A stretch of DNA of 64,000 nt, from NCBI GenBank assembly GCA_021186555.1, contig JAJKFL010000042.1, positions 12,392,781 through 12,456,780 of the forward strand. The letters are read 5' to 3'. The DNA is from Reticulitermes speratus (Eukaryota > Arthropoda > Insecta > Blattodea > Rhinotermitidae). Shown in pieces: positions 42,906-55,329 of this stretch. A program made the translations under genes and the position numbers. Under the pieces are notes generated by a model. It did no database searches. It saw nothing but the letters and a program-made list of their open reading frames with translations, and had not been told where the DNA came from. How positions within the stretch are numbered: the stretch's first letter is position 1; each line of letters starts with the position of its first letter.

Positions 42906-43069
42906 CTGGTACCACGACAGTGCTACAGATACGGACAGCTGAATATGAAGCATAATTACTTTATGTGTGGGCATAACATTGACAAAGTAGCCATTAATCT
43001 CTTGGGTAATACTGACGTTGGGTAATACTGACGTCGCTATGAGATGTGTCACTACACTACACCGTACAA

Positions 43070-43120
43070 CAGTGGTTATCAAACGGTGTGCCGCGAGCAC
43101 CGAAAGGCTGAGAACCACTG
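43070..43120. mobile_element. 51-bp hAT terminal-repeat remnant
   Basis: CAGTGGTTATCAAACGGTGT at one end and TGAGAACCACTG at the other form the termini of the same family as 51467-51786, with almost no interior. The flanks CCGTACAA and GCGTACAG match at 6 of 8 with central TA. Confidence 0.65.
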
Positions 43121-43363
43121 GCGTACAGAATGACAGTTTCTTCCGTCATACCATTAGACTTGTAACCGACCATCACTACTTCTCTTGCACAAAATCGCGT
43201 AATGTTATCCTGTAGCTACTTTCAGCTATATAAGGAAAACTTAGGGGTTTAGTGTCGTGTAACTCTCCGCACACAATGCCTGTTGCTAAAAGGCCTTGGA
43301 AACACGTAGCTTACATAAACGGTACTTAACAACACAGGAAATGTACTATAACGTAACAATGAC

Positions 43364-43848
43364 ATGCCTTCACGTAACCATTGTTGCCGTGGAAAAGCAA
43401 TAAGCAGTACATATTCTCAGTGTGTGTCTGTAGCCTTAGTTATCCAGCATGTAATGCGCATGGGCCGTATTGTATTGTCATCTGTGGTCTGTCTGGCTGT
43501 ACCATATTTTTCCATAATCTCTCTTAAACGGTACGATTTTCGAAAAAAAAAAATTGAGCATAAAATGTGTGTTTTTCATTTCTCTACAAATTTTGTCTGA
43601 AACACTTCTCATTCTAAGAATAATTCAGAAAGATATTATCACAAATGTACATAGGTCTTCATGTAAAGTACCCGTTATTCTCGCCAGATTTTAATAGAAC
43701 TTGAATTTTCTAGACAAAGTTTCGAAGAACACTCAAACATCAAATTCCATGAAAATCCGTCGAGTGGGAACCGAGATGTTCCATGCGTACGGACAGACAG
43801 ACATCACGAAAATAATAGTCGTTTTTCGCAATTTTGCGAACGCGCCTA
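43364..43848. mobile_element. MITE-like repeat, second copy
   Basis: Matches 21150-21619 along its length. The right end GCGAACGCGCCT is kept, the left end (TGCCTTCACGTAACC) has drifted. Confidence 0.65.
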
Positions 43849-44674
43849 AAAATTCGGTTCGTTACCTCACACGTACGGCTCCAATTAACAATGTTGAGGA
43901 AAAGGATCGCCATTTATTCTAACAGCTGAAAACACACCAACAGACTTACACTGTACACACAACATGCAGAGTCTCTGAATGTTAAAGCAGGTGGCAAACA
44001 TAGTAACCGCTCTGCTTTAAATGGAAAAGTTTGCGACAGCGAAATTGACCAAGCACACCCAAAACTCTGTGGCCACCATATCATAATCGTTGCAGAGTAT
44101 AGTTCAAAGGACGAGGCAGTCCTCCGAAACGTCGGGACAATTTTATGTTTTTTAAAAGATGCAACACAAAACTCTGTAACAAATACTAAAAGACAAGTGC
44201 CGTTAGCGGAATATACTTAGGGTTCCGAAGGATATGGCAGTCCTTTTACTGGCAACATCTCTGTAAGACGTCAACCTGGCAGGTCAGAACATCCTCACAT
44301 CAAATGTGTTTAAAGAAGAAACAGATAAAAATATGCCACAGTTTTTCCTTTCGCGACCTTTTCTGTGCATTAGTCAGTCATCCTACCATTGTATGCTAAT
44401 ACAGTCGATGCAGATGACGCCACGTTAAGTCACTGACACACTTTGACGACTTCAGAATGTCTGCCCCTTTGAGTATTAGGTAATCTATTGGCTGTGAAGC
44501 ATTACTGAATTGAAGTGGAAACAGTTCAAATGAATCTAGGATATCTAAGTCTTGAACTCTCATCCATAAATGAATGTGAAAAAAAAACCGCGCAAATTCT
44601 CTTTTTCTTAGTCTTGACCTCTGTTCACCTACTCGTTGTAGGTGTACAGGGTTGCTGGTGCACCTGATCACACT

Positions 44675-44677
44675 CAA

Positions 44678-44713
<36 letters not shown>

Positions 44714-44885
44714 GGTAGGACTCCTCTGGACGAGTGATCGGCCCGTCGCAGAGACCTCTACCTGACAACACACAACATTCACAACAGACAGACATCCATG
44801 CCCCCCGGCGAGATTCGAACCCGCAATCCCAGCAAGCGAACTGCCGCAGACCCACGCCTTAGACCGCGCGGCCACTGAGATCAGC
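44675..44885 (-). mobile_element. SINE family D copy with (AC)n
   Basis: Reversed: GCGGTCTAAGGCGTGGGTCT (head), GCGGGTTCGAATCTCGCC (B box), GGATGTCTGTCTG, GAGGTCTCTGCGACGGGC, then the (GT)n run (44679-44711 on plus as AC). Other D copies: 50723-50905, 51838-52072, 57828-58077. Confidence 0.85.
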
Positions 44886-45403
44886 CGAGCAAATTCAACA
44901 GGAATAATTTATTTCGTATCTTCATCTCATAACTCCAGTCACAACCGTCTCTCACACGCAAACACACAAGCACGCACACCGTGCCTCTCCATGGACGTTC
45001 CATAACTCCAGACTTCTACACCGCCGTAAAATAAAAAAATTGTAGTAGCAATGAAACGACAAAAAATAAAGGAAGGAGTCTTGACGTAATGTAAGTCACA
45101 GATGTGAATTTAGCGGTTTACATCACAGGACTGTTAAATATTTACGTATTTACAAAACACGCGAATGAACACACAGCTTTTCTTGCTGTAAATATTAAAC
45201 TCCATGAAAATAAACAAATACGCACTTGTATACAGGAAATTCAAGCATTTAAAGGAAACATTTTGTAAAACTATTTTTTTCTGGCACAGGGGTGGGGAAA
45301 ATTGTGGTCAGCAGTCAGAATGTAATCTTAAAAATTACTGCTACATGTAGATACTGGACATAGAACTAACACGATTTGATTCCACTGTAAGAACCAACGG
45401 ATT

Positions 45404-45690
45404 TGGCCGTGCCATGGATCAGGCGGTTAGTCGCCGACCTCTCACAGCGGAGGCCCGGGTTCGATCCCGGGTCAGTCCATGTGGGATTTGTGGTGGACAA
45501 AGTGGCACTGGGACAGGTCTTTTCCCCGAGTAATTCGGTTTTCCCCTGTCAATTTCATGCCACCGGTGCTCCATTACACGTAAAAATGACAAAAAAAATC
45601 ATCATCACAGGGTTGCACAATAAGCCTTAAGGCTGCGGTGCGTCTGTAGCATCTGCTGCGGGGCCCTTCACCACAAAAAAAAATTTAAAA
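45404..45690 (+). mobile_element. SINE family C copy
   Basis: Head GGCCGTGCCATGGATCAGG and GGCGGTTAGTCGCC, B box GGGTTCGATCCCGGGTC, body GTCTTTTCCCCGAGTAATTC, A-rich end after TGCGGGGCCCTTCACC. Good condition. A second, partial copy is at 52715-52870. Confidence 0.85.
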
Positions 45691-47865
45691 GACTACAGTC
45701 GTTTCTCTTACTTCGCCCTAATGAACTTCACAAAACACAGAGAAGTGTGCTTTTTGTGTATAAAATTAATGATTTGCAAATTATGTTTAATCATGATACG
45801 AAAACACTCGTTTTGTCCTCCAATACGGTGCTGCAGTCCCTTTACACTTCCTCGCTGCCGTGCCTGGCTCGTCACAACCCATTCAGCAAGAATATCCTAC
45901 CTAGGTACGTGTCTTGATTCCCCTGCTGGCCACGTCGCTTTCCTTACCGAGGTTGAAGAAAAAAAGATGGATTATTCCGCCGCTTCTTCATTTTGTTACG
46001 TCGTTTGTCCTTGATTTCATCATTAGAGAGAGAATGAAGACATTTCAAGATCCCCACCAGCGTTTTCTTTAGTTTAACCTAAAGAAGTTTACATTTGTGA
46101 GCTAATCTGGTGAAAAACATGTCTAACCACATGGCGAAGCAGCATGATGCCATGAGTGTTAATACGACACTGTATTACTCACACATTTGGTAATCGCGTT
46201 TATTCCAAACACGGTATAATTGTGAACCTTTTTTGAATACTTAACAACTTCAAGCACTTACAGATGTGGTTTAATTAAACGTATGAATGTGGGACATGTT
46301 CCAAAGGAGTACAGCCTCAAGCTCTTGTACACGTTCTACCTCAAGTACGGTGCTTTCGTAACACGGCAGAAGTAGACCATTTCGGCCCAAATCCTATTAA
46401 TTCTACTCTCTTCCACGGCTGTACATGCTGTTCAAACCTCTAACACTTTTCAATGTTGTTTAGCGTAAGAGCCACAGATAACATCAGTCACGATGGCCCA
46501 TAATGAGCAGTCGCAAGGGATTAAGTCAGGTGAATATGGTGGCCGTGGTATTGTGTCGCCACAGCCAACGCGCCGTAAAGCGGCAAATACACAGTCACAT
46601 GGTAACTATAAAAATCTATTCGTAATACAATGCAGACGTCAGCTCAAGAGTTTACGTTCGTAGTTTTAATGAAATCCAGGCAAAAGAATCTGAAGCTGTT
46701 AAATAAGTTTGTAACTACTCGCTACAAGAACAAAAGAAGGACGCCGTGCACAGGCTTCCGAAAAAGGATCTGGTTTCCAGAATCGTTAAAATTTTTTTTT
46801 CTGGAAATTTGCTTTGAATAAAATACATTTTGTCCAAACGCTGCGTGAATTTTTTGTATTCTTAGTTTCTGTACCTTCTTCTAGCTACTCTCAGTATCAT
46901 GAATGATAAATAATACACGGGCATTATTTTATCCGACAAATGTCGCTTAGTCACTACCCATCTGCTCACTTAACTTGCAAACCCCAGCAGAACTTTACGT
47001 GCAATGTACAACGTGTTTGTTAGTTGTGATGCGTGTCTGAGAACCGACAAAAAAAAAACATTTCCAGGAAATTCTTTAAATATGGTGAGTTTAAAACATA
47101 AACTGCAATACACTGAACTAAACCGTGTCGACCCCGACTCACGGCAAAATGGAATAGCGGCGAGAGCTACGCTACCTTCCGTCACGCAAAACTGCATGAA
47201 TGAAGAGCGATGCGAGTTGTCAGACAAAATATGTCTCTGCAGCTGACGCCGTATCATTCAGTAACATAGCAATTTGTAGGTGGCGCTATCATTAGACAGC
47301 AGAGGAATTTAGTTTTCACCAAGAGTGATAAGATTTGTAGTAATGACAGTCTAACCAAGAGAACTGTAAATAATTTAACTGTAGAAGTCATGGGCTGATC
47401 CAGCAACGAACGTGAAGGCGTTGCGTCTGTTTATAAGATAGAAATTCACCACAGGCTCGCTGTGACACAAGCAGTTTCCACACTGTGCTCTCACGCTATT
47501 ACATCAGTCACTTTAATCTTTCACACTTTCGCGCATTCCCCATATTATACGGATAACGTCTATGCGGAAATGGACGCGTCATTTGGTCTATTGCCAAAGT
47601 AACAGTCACTTCAGATAGGCGATATCTCTGGTGTAACTTACCGACTCCCTGGGTTGCTATTGTAAAGCCATTAACATTAAGACAAGTCTTCCACTTCTTG
47701 CTGTCCGCTAGCCAGATGGTATAAACTTCATATAGCTGGATGGCATGTGGCCTTAACAACACTGTATGCGGTAGAACGAAATTTATTGCTTATGATTATT
47801 TCGCAACTTTAATACCATGAGGTTGGACAGATGGAACAAACAGTCTGTCCAGGGAAACTTTTGGA
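45691..47865. other. No gene seen
   Basis: About 2.2 kb with no supported exon or repeat family. Some short open frames, none with a domain. Confidence 0.4.
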
Positions 47866-48130
47866 AGTCAGCAGCTTCTCATAAATCCCCCGCTTGTCGT
47901 AAGATATGGAGGTTCATTACCGCATTCACAAGGGCCCGCCACTGGACTCTACATCAAGCCAAAATCCAGCCCACACCCTCACAACCATCCTTATATTAAT
48001 TTTAATATTATCCTTCCATCTACGCCGAGATCTTCCAAGTAGCGTCATCCCTGGAGGTTTTCAGACCAACGTTTTGTACACATTTTTCACCGCCTCTATA
48101 TGTGCTACATATCCCGTCCATTTCATGACT
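47866..48130 (-). mobile_element. RTE-like LINE 3' fragment
   Basis: The minus frame gives TGYVAHIEAVKNVYKTLV, LLGRSRRRWKDNIKINI and VWAGFWLDVES, following the order of the RTE C terminus. Frame disrupted by several changes. Confidence 0.65.
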
Positions 48131-48285
48131 TCGCAAATCCTCATTAAAAATGCAGGAGTGACGTTCAGATCAGAAAAAATAAAAAACATAAGATACGTAA
48201 GATTCTCAGTAGTTATGATGTTATTGCATACGATACACTGATTACAAGCCTGCTGTCACGAATAAATAAAGTACAAGGACACTAT

Positions 48286-48415
48286 TTTATCTAACCAATA
48301 TCGTCTGTCATTTCCTGTCCGCTCGTTTATTGTACAGACCGCATCCGCTGAGTGGTCCGCTCACAAACGCATTGTAACAGCGTCGGGCAGTAACAAACGA
48401 TATTGGTCAGATAAA
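48286..48415. mobile_element. Short MITE, 130 bp
   Basis: Imperfect 25-bp inverted ends: TTTATCTAACCAATATCG and, reversed, TTTATCTGACCAATATCG. No target duplication is clear. No coding capacity. Confidence 0.55.
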
Positions 48416-49471
48416 TTAATGCTCGTATACAACAGGCCTTATATTCAGCCTGTTTTATTTTAATTACGAATACAGACTTACAAGAAAACATCAGATCTTG
48501 TTCAGATTACAGTCTTCTGGGAAGTGGCGCGTATAATTTGGTACATGGGTACCCACATTTGAAGAAACCTGATGTGTTCATCTTCATGGTACAAAACTAC
48601 ATGGCGTCATATTCCAGCTGACTGTAATTTCAATATTAATTGCCGTGACATCTTCAAATTTCAGAATATATTACTACCTGGCTGTGTTTGTAGAAGATAC
48701 AGAAATATACAAAGTAGCTATTTGTTTAAGGAGAAGATAAAGTTAAGAATACTATGTACCAGGCCTACATGCTTATTATGACACATAACTATTGTATGGA
48801 ACGAGATTTTCTGATCATGCAGCATAGCCACTGAGGGGTATTAGCCGGTGTAGACAACATTCTGCACAAGTACCTCACGTACAGCTTCGAAAGCTTTATT
48901 ACGTAACATAAAATACTCCGTGGACGCTCTGAACCTAGGAGCAACCAGCGCAGAGCCGTTAAATCCGCAGTAAGACGCCACACCGGTGTACTGCCCCGAG
49001 GCGGGTGCCAGTTACACGCGTTGGCCATGACTAAGTAACGTGACAGTTTAATTTGCCCATTGAAATAAATGTATTTCGCTTACAATAAAAAAAAGAGAAT
49101 CTATTTCCTTGTTTTTACAGCATCAGCTCAGGTTGTCCGCCCAGAACATGCCCCACACAGGATCTCTGGATCGACAGAAGCGACTAACACCCAAGACATG
49201 CAGATATAGTCTAAATTAAACCGTACTTTCGTGACCTTGAGGCACACACAAGCAGATGTACAGAGGATATTATGTGTTTCTTTACAAAAAGCGTACGAAG
49301 TAAATACATGTGTAGAGGTCGCGTACATCCGTCCATGCGTTTAAGCTCCAATAGACCTACTAGTGGAGAAATTTTGATGGAATTCATAATAGGATATTAT
49401 ATACAAAAAAATTCGGGAATTTGATTTCGTTTTGTATCGGCAATTTAATTTGATAATCAGGAAATAGGATT
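48416..49471. other. No gene seen
   Basis: About 1 kb without a supported gene or a recognised repeat. Confidence 0.4.
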
Positions 49472-49640
49472 GGGGGGGGGGGGGTTGGACTGGATTGATC
49501 TGGCTCAGAATAGGGGCAAGTGGCGGGTTAATGTGAAAACGGTAATAAACCTTCGGCGGTCCATAAAATGAGGGTAATTTCCTGAGTAGCTGAGGAACTA
49601 TCAGCTTTTCAAGAAGGACTCTACTCCATGGAGTTAGTTC
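49472..49640 (+). mobile_element. RTE-like LINE 3' fragment, opens with G13
   Basis: A run of 13 G (49472-49484) is directly followed by GACTGGATTGATCTGGCTCA (DWIDLAQ) and the 3' tail to TACTCCATGGAGTTAGTTC, which is shared with other copies. Confidence 0.75.
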
Positions 49641-50722
49641 GGAAATTGAGGTCTTAATTCCTGATCTCCATGAAGCCGAAATCAAACCTTGTCGATGACA
49701 TAAAAACGGCCCGTTTAAAAACAGCGCACGTATAAAGTAATGAAACACAACCCGATATAGAAAATACTTTAAGAAGCGGGAGGTAAATAAATTTCTGGCT
49801 GTTAAAATGTAATGTGTGTAATTAACTTTGCAAAAGGCAGCGTAATGGTACACTACTATTAAGTACCCGTGTTTAAGCAAGGCACAATGATGCTAAAGAA
49901 ACTGGAACTCAAGTTCCACGCGTCTTAACCTTTGCCCTCGCTAGAGGTGAGTGGATAGTCCAACAGTCGGCACGGATGCAACTGCAAAGAGAAGAACTCC
50001 CCTACTCCTGTCTCGAACTGAGCTCAGCTCATTCAACAAGCAGCAACTCACTATACAGTAACTGTGCTATCCTGCTTTATAACATACTTTTATCAGCAGT
50101 AAATCAGCATCAGGGCCAGTAAGTTATCCAAATAACAACAAACACTTTGTAAAAAAAAAAAAACAACATTTCAATGACTATACCTGAAGCAATAAAATCT
50201 GAAGGGGAAATTGTTAAATCTAATTTCACCAAAAACACGTAACGTCAATAAGTTAAAAACTTATGTAAATACAGCTGCATTTACACCAACTTACATAAGA
50301 CACGCTAACAATTTGCAGTGAGCGGTACTCCTAACTGCAGAACTTTTACGGCACAAATGTAAATTGTAACAGCGACTTAACCCTTCAAAATGCTGGCATC
50401 GGTGCACTGTAAAACCCCTAATGCTGTTCACCTCGTTGTACCGTACCGTCGTGAATACATCTAAGGACACCAAACATTTAACACACCTCCATCCTGGGCA
50501 GTAGTTGGAATTTAAACCTAAGCGTCACTGAAGGATTAAGCCATCTTCAGCTGCTATCCGTAACTAATTAACATAGAGGCTACACAACCACAAAAGGGCA
50601 AGCCTTAGATGTCTGTATATATTAGTCATTAAGATGCAACTCCCCCCCCCCCCATGGCACGACGACCCTAGTTGGCCACGACCTCCTCATTGTCGAGGCT
50701 TCACGATCAAACTCAGTTAAAC
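49641..50722. other. No gene seen
   Basis: About 1.1 kb, no recognised gene. A run of 12 C lies at 50642-50653. Confidence 0.4.
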
Positions 50723-50905
50723 ACATCATGTTCGGTAGGATTCCTCTGAACAAGTGATCGGTCCGACGCAGAGACCTCTACCTGACAACGCACAACATTC
50801 ACAAGAGACGGACATCCATGACCCCGATGGGATTCGAACCAGCAATCCCAGAAAGCGAGCGGACGCAGACCCACGCCTTAGACGCGCAGCCACTGGGATC
50901 GGCCT
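50723..50905 (-). mobile_element. SINE family D copy
   Basis: Reversed: GGCTGCGCGTCTAAGGCGTG head, GCTGGTTCGAATCCCATC B box, and body as in the others; ends before the (GT)n part. Confidence 0.82.
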
Positions 50906-51054
50906 AAGATGCAACCCACGGCATGAAAATCATGCGTTATGGAACACACACAACAAACACATTTTTATGCAGGTCTGCTAAATGCTTCCTCCATTAGCGA
51001 AGTTATGAAGTATGTATTGTTTCTATCAGGAAGGAACAAGAATTATGAAGGTCG

Positions 51055-51330
51055 GCTGCGCTAAACAATTCTGTGTTTAGGCAGCGTATACGTGATGCGC
51101 AAGAGAGATGCGTACGGGGTTTTTGTGCGAAAATCTACAGGAAAGAAACCATTTGGAAGACACGGGGTAGATGAGAAGTTATTAAACCGAATCTTTAAAA
51201 AATAGGATTGGTGTGGACTGCATCCATCTGGCTCAGGATAGGGACCAGTAACGGGCTCTTGTGAACACGGTTATGAACATTCGCTTTTCATAAAATGCGG
51301 AAAATTTCACGACTAGCTAAAAACCTCCGT
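51055..51330 (+). mobile_element. RTE-like LINE 3' fragment
   Basis: CAAGAGAGATGCGTACGGGG, then GAAGACACGGGGTAGATGAG, ATCCATCTGGCTCAGGATAG, and the tail TTTCACGACTAGCTAAAAAC. Frame disrupted. Confidence 0.7.
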
Positions 51331-51466
51331 TTCGTCTTCTCGAACACAGTCACTCAGTGTAAGAGCTGTCATACATGATTAATTCCTACACGTCACATTT
51401 TGTGGTTCATAAGATTCTTTGCGAAAAATAGTGCAATGTGAAACGTGTGAAAATTAAAATATAACG

Positions 51467-51786
51467 CAGTGGTTCTCAAAGGGCGTGCCGCGAAATTTTG
51501 GATATTACATTACTGGTGATAAGAGAAAATTTATAAACAATTTTGTTTAAAATAAATTTTACTTACACATACATTGGTTTAGGATTCGCAGAATAATCAA
51601 TCATCCTAAGCATCACGCATGCGCGAGTCTCCGACTCTCCCGTAGTGTTGCCACCTTAAACGTTCACTGTTCAGCAATTCCTCGTGAAGAGGAATACTGC
51701 GCCGTGAGAATAACAATAATAAGAAGAATAAGAAGGAGGAGGGGGAGGAGGGGGAGGAGGAGAAGAAAAGAGTTTGAGAACCACTC
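51467..51786. mobile_element. hAT-like MITE (CAGTGGTTCTCAAA ends)
   Basis: Starts CAGTGGTTCTCAAAGGGCGT and ends GTTTGAGAACCACT, a 14-bp inverted pair; the last base is C rather than G. Contains a (GGA)n-rich run near 51726-51770. The 43070-43120 remnant has the same ends. Confidence 0.75.
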
Positions 51787-51837
51787 AGGTAAGGTAAGGT
51801 AAAGTCATACTTTCATTACTGAGCCTGGTGCCGAACC

Positions 51838-52072
51838 CAGTGTCCGCGCGGTCTAAGGCGTGGGTCTGCGGCTGCTCGATTGCTGGGATTGCGGGTTCGA
51901 ATCCAGCCGGGGTCATGGATGTCTGTCTATTGTGAGTGTTGTGTGATGTCAGGTACAGGTCTCTGCGTCCGGCTCATCACTCGTCCAGGGGAGCCCTACC
52001 GAGTGTGTGATCGTGAAGCCTCGATAATGACGAGGCCCTGGTCCATTAGGGGCTGTTGCGCTATTGAAAAAA
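51838..52072 (+). mobile_element. SINE family D copy
   Basis: Head GCGCGGTCTAAGGCGTGGG, B box GCGGGTTCGAATCCAGC, then GGATGTCTGTCTATTGTG, CGAGTGTGTGATCGTGAAGC and a short A-rich end. Full length. Confidence 0.88.
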
Positions 52073-52292
52073 AGACAGTGAGGCTGGTACTCTATCCAGT
52101 CGCATCTCCTTCTTCACAAATTAATGTATACAACATTTCATAAGGCACTTGCGATATCTGCAGCACTCACAGCAGTGCCGATGAAGATTCCCAACTTCTG
52201 GGACACGATGTCGTGCAGAGTGACATACAGACCCTGCGTTTGGGGGGAATTTGCTGACTCCGTCTACAGGGTAATCCAGAAAGCAGACTGCC

Positions 52293-52324
52293 CTGAAGAT
52301 GGAGGCAGCACGGCTCTCCGAAAC
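52293..52324 (+). ncRNA. Hammerhead-like hairpin motif (variant)
   Basis: CTGAAGA, T, GGAG...CTCC (4-bp stem with an 11-base loop), GAAAC. The core differs at one position (CTGAAGA). A related but more decayed form is near 44112-44134 (GGACGAGGCAGTCCTCCGAAAC). Confidence 0.3.
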
Positions 52325-52714
52325 GTTGGATCACACACACCAGTCTACACGTTGTCGTGTCCCAGAAGATAGGAATGTTCAAATAATTAGTCATCTCGTG
52401 TCTAGCGATGAAGTATTCCTCACGTGCTGTAATTACTGCCTTTACAAATGAGCACTTACGCACTTCCTCAAGGAGCCAAAATACGTGAAGCGATAAACGT
52501 CACGGCAGCCGCACGGAATGCCTCTGTGCTAAGCAGGTCAACATCCTCCTCGCATTCGGGGATGCATGCCTGGCAATGTTTGCCGACAAATGAAAGTACC
52601 TTTCTTTCCAGTGCTCCCGATTTACGGAAAAGCACTGCTTCATTTGAAGATACCCAGGCTTCGCCCGTTTGTCCTTCTGATAAGAGTAGTATAATGATGA
52701 CTATAAGTAAGGTG

Positions 52715-52870
52715 CATTGGTGGAATTATCCTGACAGGGGAAAACGGAAGTACTCGGAAAAAAACCTGTCCCAGTCCCACTTTGCCTACCACAAACCGTA
52801 AGCTGCTGGTCCGGGATCGGAACAGAGTCCCCGCTTTCCCTGCCTGGTAGGGAACCGGGATCGAAATAAA
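52715..52870 (-). mobile_element. SINE family C fragment
   Basis: Reversed it matches 45440-45580: head CCGGTTCCCTACCAGG region, then GGCAAAGTGGGACTGGGACA and CAGGATAATTCCACCAATG. Confidence 0.7.
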
Positions 52871-53182
52871 AGACCCTAACAGCATCGGACTGATTCCGTG
52901 ACAAACATAATGTTACTAACATTTTGTTACATACTTACATTCAAACTACTCACCTTCTGACTTTACATTCGATAGTTAACATCAAATTTAATTGAAATCC
53001 GTTCCACCATTGTATACGGATGGACAACACAGCGAATCTGCTACCCCTCGTAAGGAAAACACCAATTTGACTTTGTAATTACAGGCCTGTATCATAGAAA
53101 TGTTTCTCTTCCGTGGACCACAGCAGTTGGACAAGTGGATTTTGTTTGCTTACCTGACGAATGCGGACTTGCAAAGAGATAT

Positions 53183-53449
53183 AATGTCGTCCCAGTTCAT
53201 GCCACGAAGGCATATAGGGGAGTAGAAGTTTAGGTCCACTCATTCTTAACCTCGGTACTAGATGGAGGTGAGTGTTAAGTTCACGTCCGTGAAAGAATCT
53301 CGGTAGCCACTGAATAGGAGGCTGGGAGGACCCCAGAGCCGGTCTCGACGTTTTGAAGAAGAGATAAATCGCATTCCCTTGCGGGGATTCGAACCCCGAT
53401 CGTCAAGGCCTTGCCACAGTCGTTATACAGACCATGTCACACCGGCTCA
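53183..53449 (-). mobile_element. SINE family A copy
   Basis: Minus copy: GTCCCAGTTCATGCCACG, TCGGTAGCCACTGAATAGGA, B box complement GGGATTCGAACCCCGATC, head ending CACACCGG. A fragment of the middle is lost. Confidence 0.85.
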
Positions 53450-54589
53450 CTGCAATGAGACGTACAAAACGAAAAGTCTCAGCAGAAAATTGTTTCGCGC
53501 ACGGAATAACAATCCAAACACGGAAACTGAGAGGGACGAGAAAAGAGACGATCGTAGCGAGCACTGCAGCCACACCGAAAGGATCGCCACTCCAAGTGAA
53601 AACAATACCATGCAAAAAGTCATATTGTTAAGATAACCAAATTTATCCATATTCTATACAAGCCTTGCTATCAAATGTGCGGAACAAGGAATTATAAAAT
53701 CCATCAGGCAATAAAACTATACGTAAAGCCAAAAACAAGTTTGGGTTTTGGAAAAGTTTGGCATCATATATCGTAAATAATGAAAAGTGAAAGCGAAGTG
53801 ATAATGTGCTGAAACCGCTGGACCATAAATCGTCACCAGGATGGATGGAACTTTGTCAAATGCCTGGTATTAATAAGTACCAGATACACTACAGGTTGGA
53901 GGAGATGTACTTGTGACGTCATATGTAAACCTACACGTGGTATTCAGACACTAGCTTGGGAACATGTGTGTATGTGTGTGTGTGTCGTGTTGTGTTGTGT
54001 CCTCCTGTATCTATAATCCAAAATAATTTCAATTAAACTGTATATTATTTTTTTTTTCGTATTTCTCCAGTTGTTTTGTGGTCACCCAAGCCATATCCAG
54101 CAACTGACCTCCAAAACTTCACCTCCGCTGTCCCAAGTCCTTCTTTCTTGCTGTAGGCTACAGTAGCGTTGGTACCGCCACACTCTCTTGTAGTTGCCAC
54201 AATGTTCACTTATTACTTGTTTAGAATACGCGCCGAATTGTTCCACACATATATATTGAAACTCTCGTAGCTTATTACACATGTCATTATTATTCATATT
54301 AAAATCATCATAGTGATTAATTCTGAAAATTCCGCATCCGACAGTTAATATCTGAAATTCATATTCGAAAGATTAGCTACTGTTAACTTCTGACTGTGCC
54401 GTAAACTCTGCTGACAATAAATCAGCATACACGTACTTAGTTTCTTGTATGTTTATTTCCAAATCAGCTTCCTTACTAGTGGCTAACATCATTTCTGTGT
54501 TCTCCCCCGCTTTGATGTTTCCGAAAGGGCCTTATAACAAGTAATTAAACACCTTAAACGGCCTCAGCAACTGATAGTGTAAAACGGTA
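53450..54589. other. No gene seen
   Basis: About 1.1 kb without a supported gene. A (GT)n run lies near 53968-54000. Confidence 0.4.
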
Positions 54590-54873
54590 CAGCAATCGAT
54601 GTACAGGCCTGGACAGGCCCTGAGAGTTCCAAGAGTTGAGGCTCCCAGATTTCAAGACAATCGGCACATGAAAGTGGTAAGGTTTTCAGCCCTACGTACC
54701 GGCCTCCTTTACCCCCAAGAAAGTATTCCTGGTACACATTTCTGTTAGAGGTTGAGTCGACCCCAGGGCCACGGGGCGGCCGGAAGGATGTCAGTGAATG
54801 ACACCATCGGAAATCGAACCCGCGACCTTTCCACCTTGTAGCGCAGTGCCTCAACCGTCACCGCGTGTCCCCA
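54590..54873 (-). mobile_element. SINE family B copy
   Basis: Reversed: head GTGACGGTTGAGGCACTGCG (decayed A box), GCGGGTTCGATTTCCG (B box), CTGGGGTCGACTCAACC, and end with GCTGTACCG. Nearly full length. Confidence 0.85.
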
Positions 54874-55321
54874 CTGATATAGCGTAGGCATATAAATTAA
54901 TCAAATTACACTCAGATTGCCACTTTAAGCGACGCCAGTCTCTCAAACTGACTGTACCGCTAGCTCACAACTGTAGCAAAACGAGGCGACAGTCAAAAGA
55001 AAGTTACTGCATTTAATCTCATGCAACTCTCTCTCTCGCTCGCTCACCTACTGACATGATTGCTGCTGCTGAAACATGTCGCTCCGTCTCCTGACATCCA
55101 CAGCTCGGCTCCAGACCCCAAGTTACATGGCCATTTGCGTCATTTGCAACTTGTTTACGATAATATTTTAATGATCCAGCGGCCTTGTAAATCTGACAGT
55201 GGCTCAGCTGATGCATAAATAACGAGTTCTTATGTCATTCTTGAGGATGCTGGATATCTCAGTCAGTACAGTAATCACGGGCTTGACTGAGGTTCGATTC
55301 CCGACAAGAGCAGGGGGTGTC
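54874..55321. other. No gene seen
   Basis: No supported gene or known repeat. Confidence 0.4.
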
Positions 55322-55329
55322 CTCTATGT

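Noticed and set aside
44396..44875. 159-aa minus-strand frame with Cys-Val run
   Set aside because: Translation through SINE D and its (AC)n run; no domain.
45404..45480. tRNA-like sequence with clear B box
   Set aside because: Head of SINE family C: body and A-rich end follow and a second copy exists.
49341..49880. 179-aa minus-strand frame
   Set aside because: Antisense to an RTE-like LINE end and the G13 run; no recognised domain.
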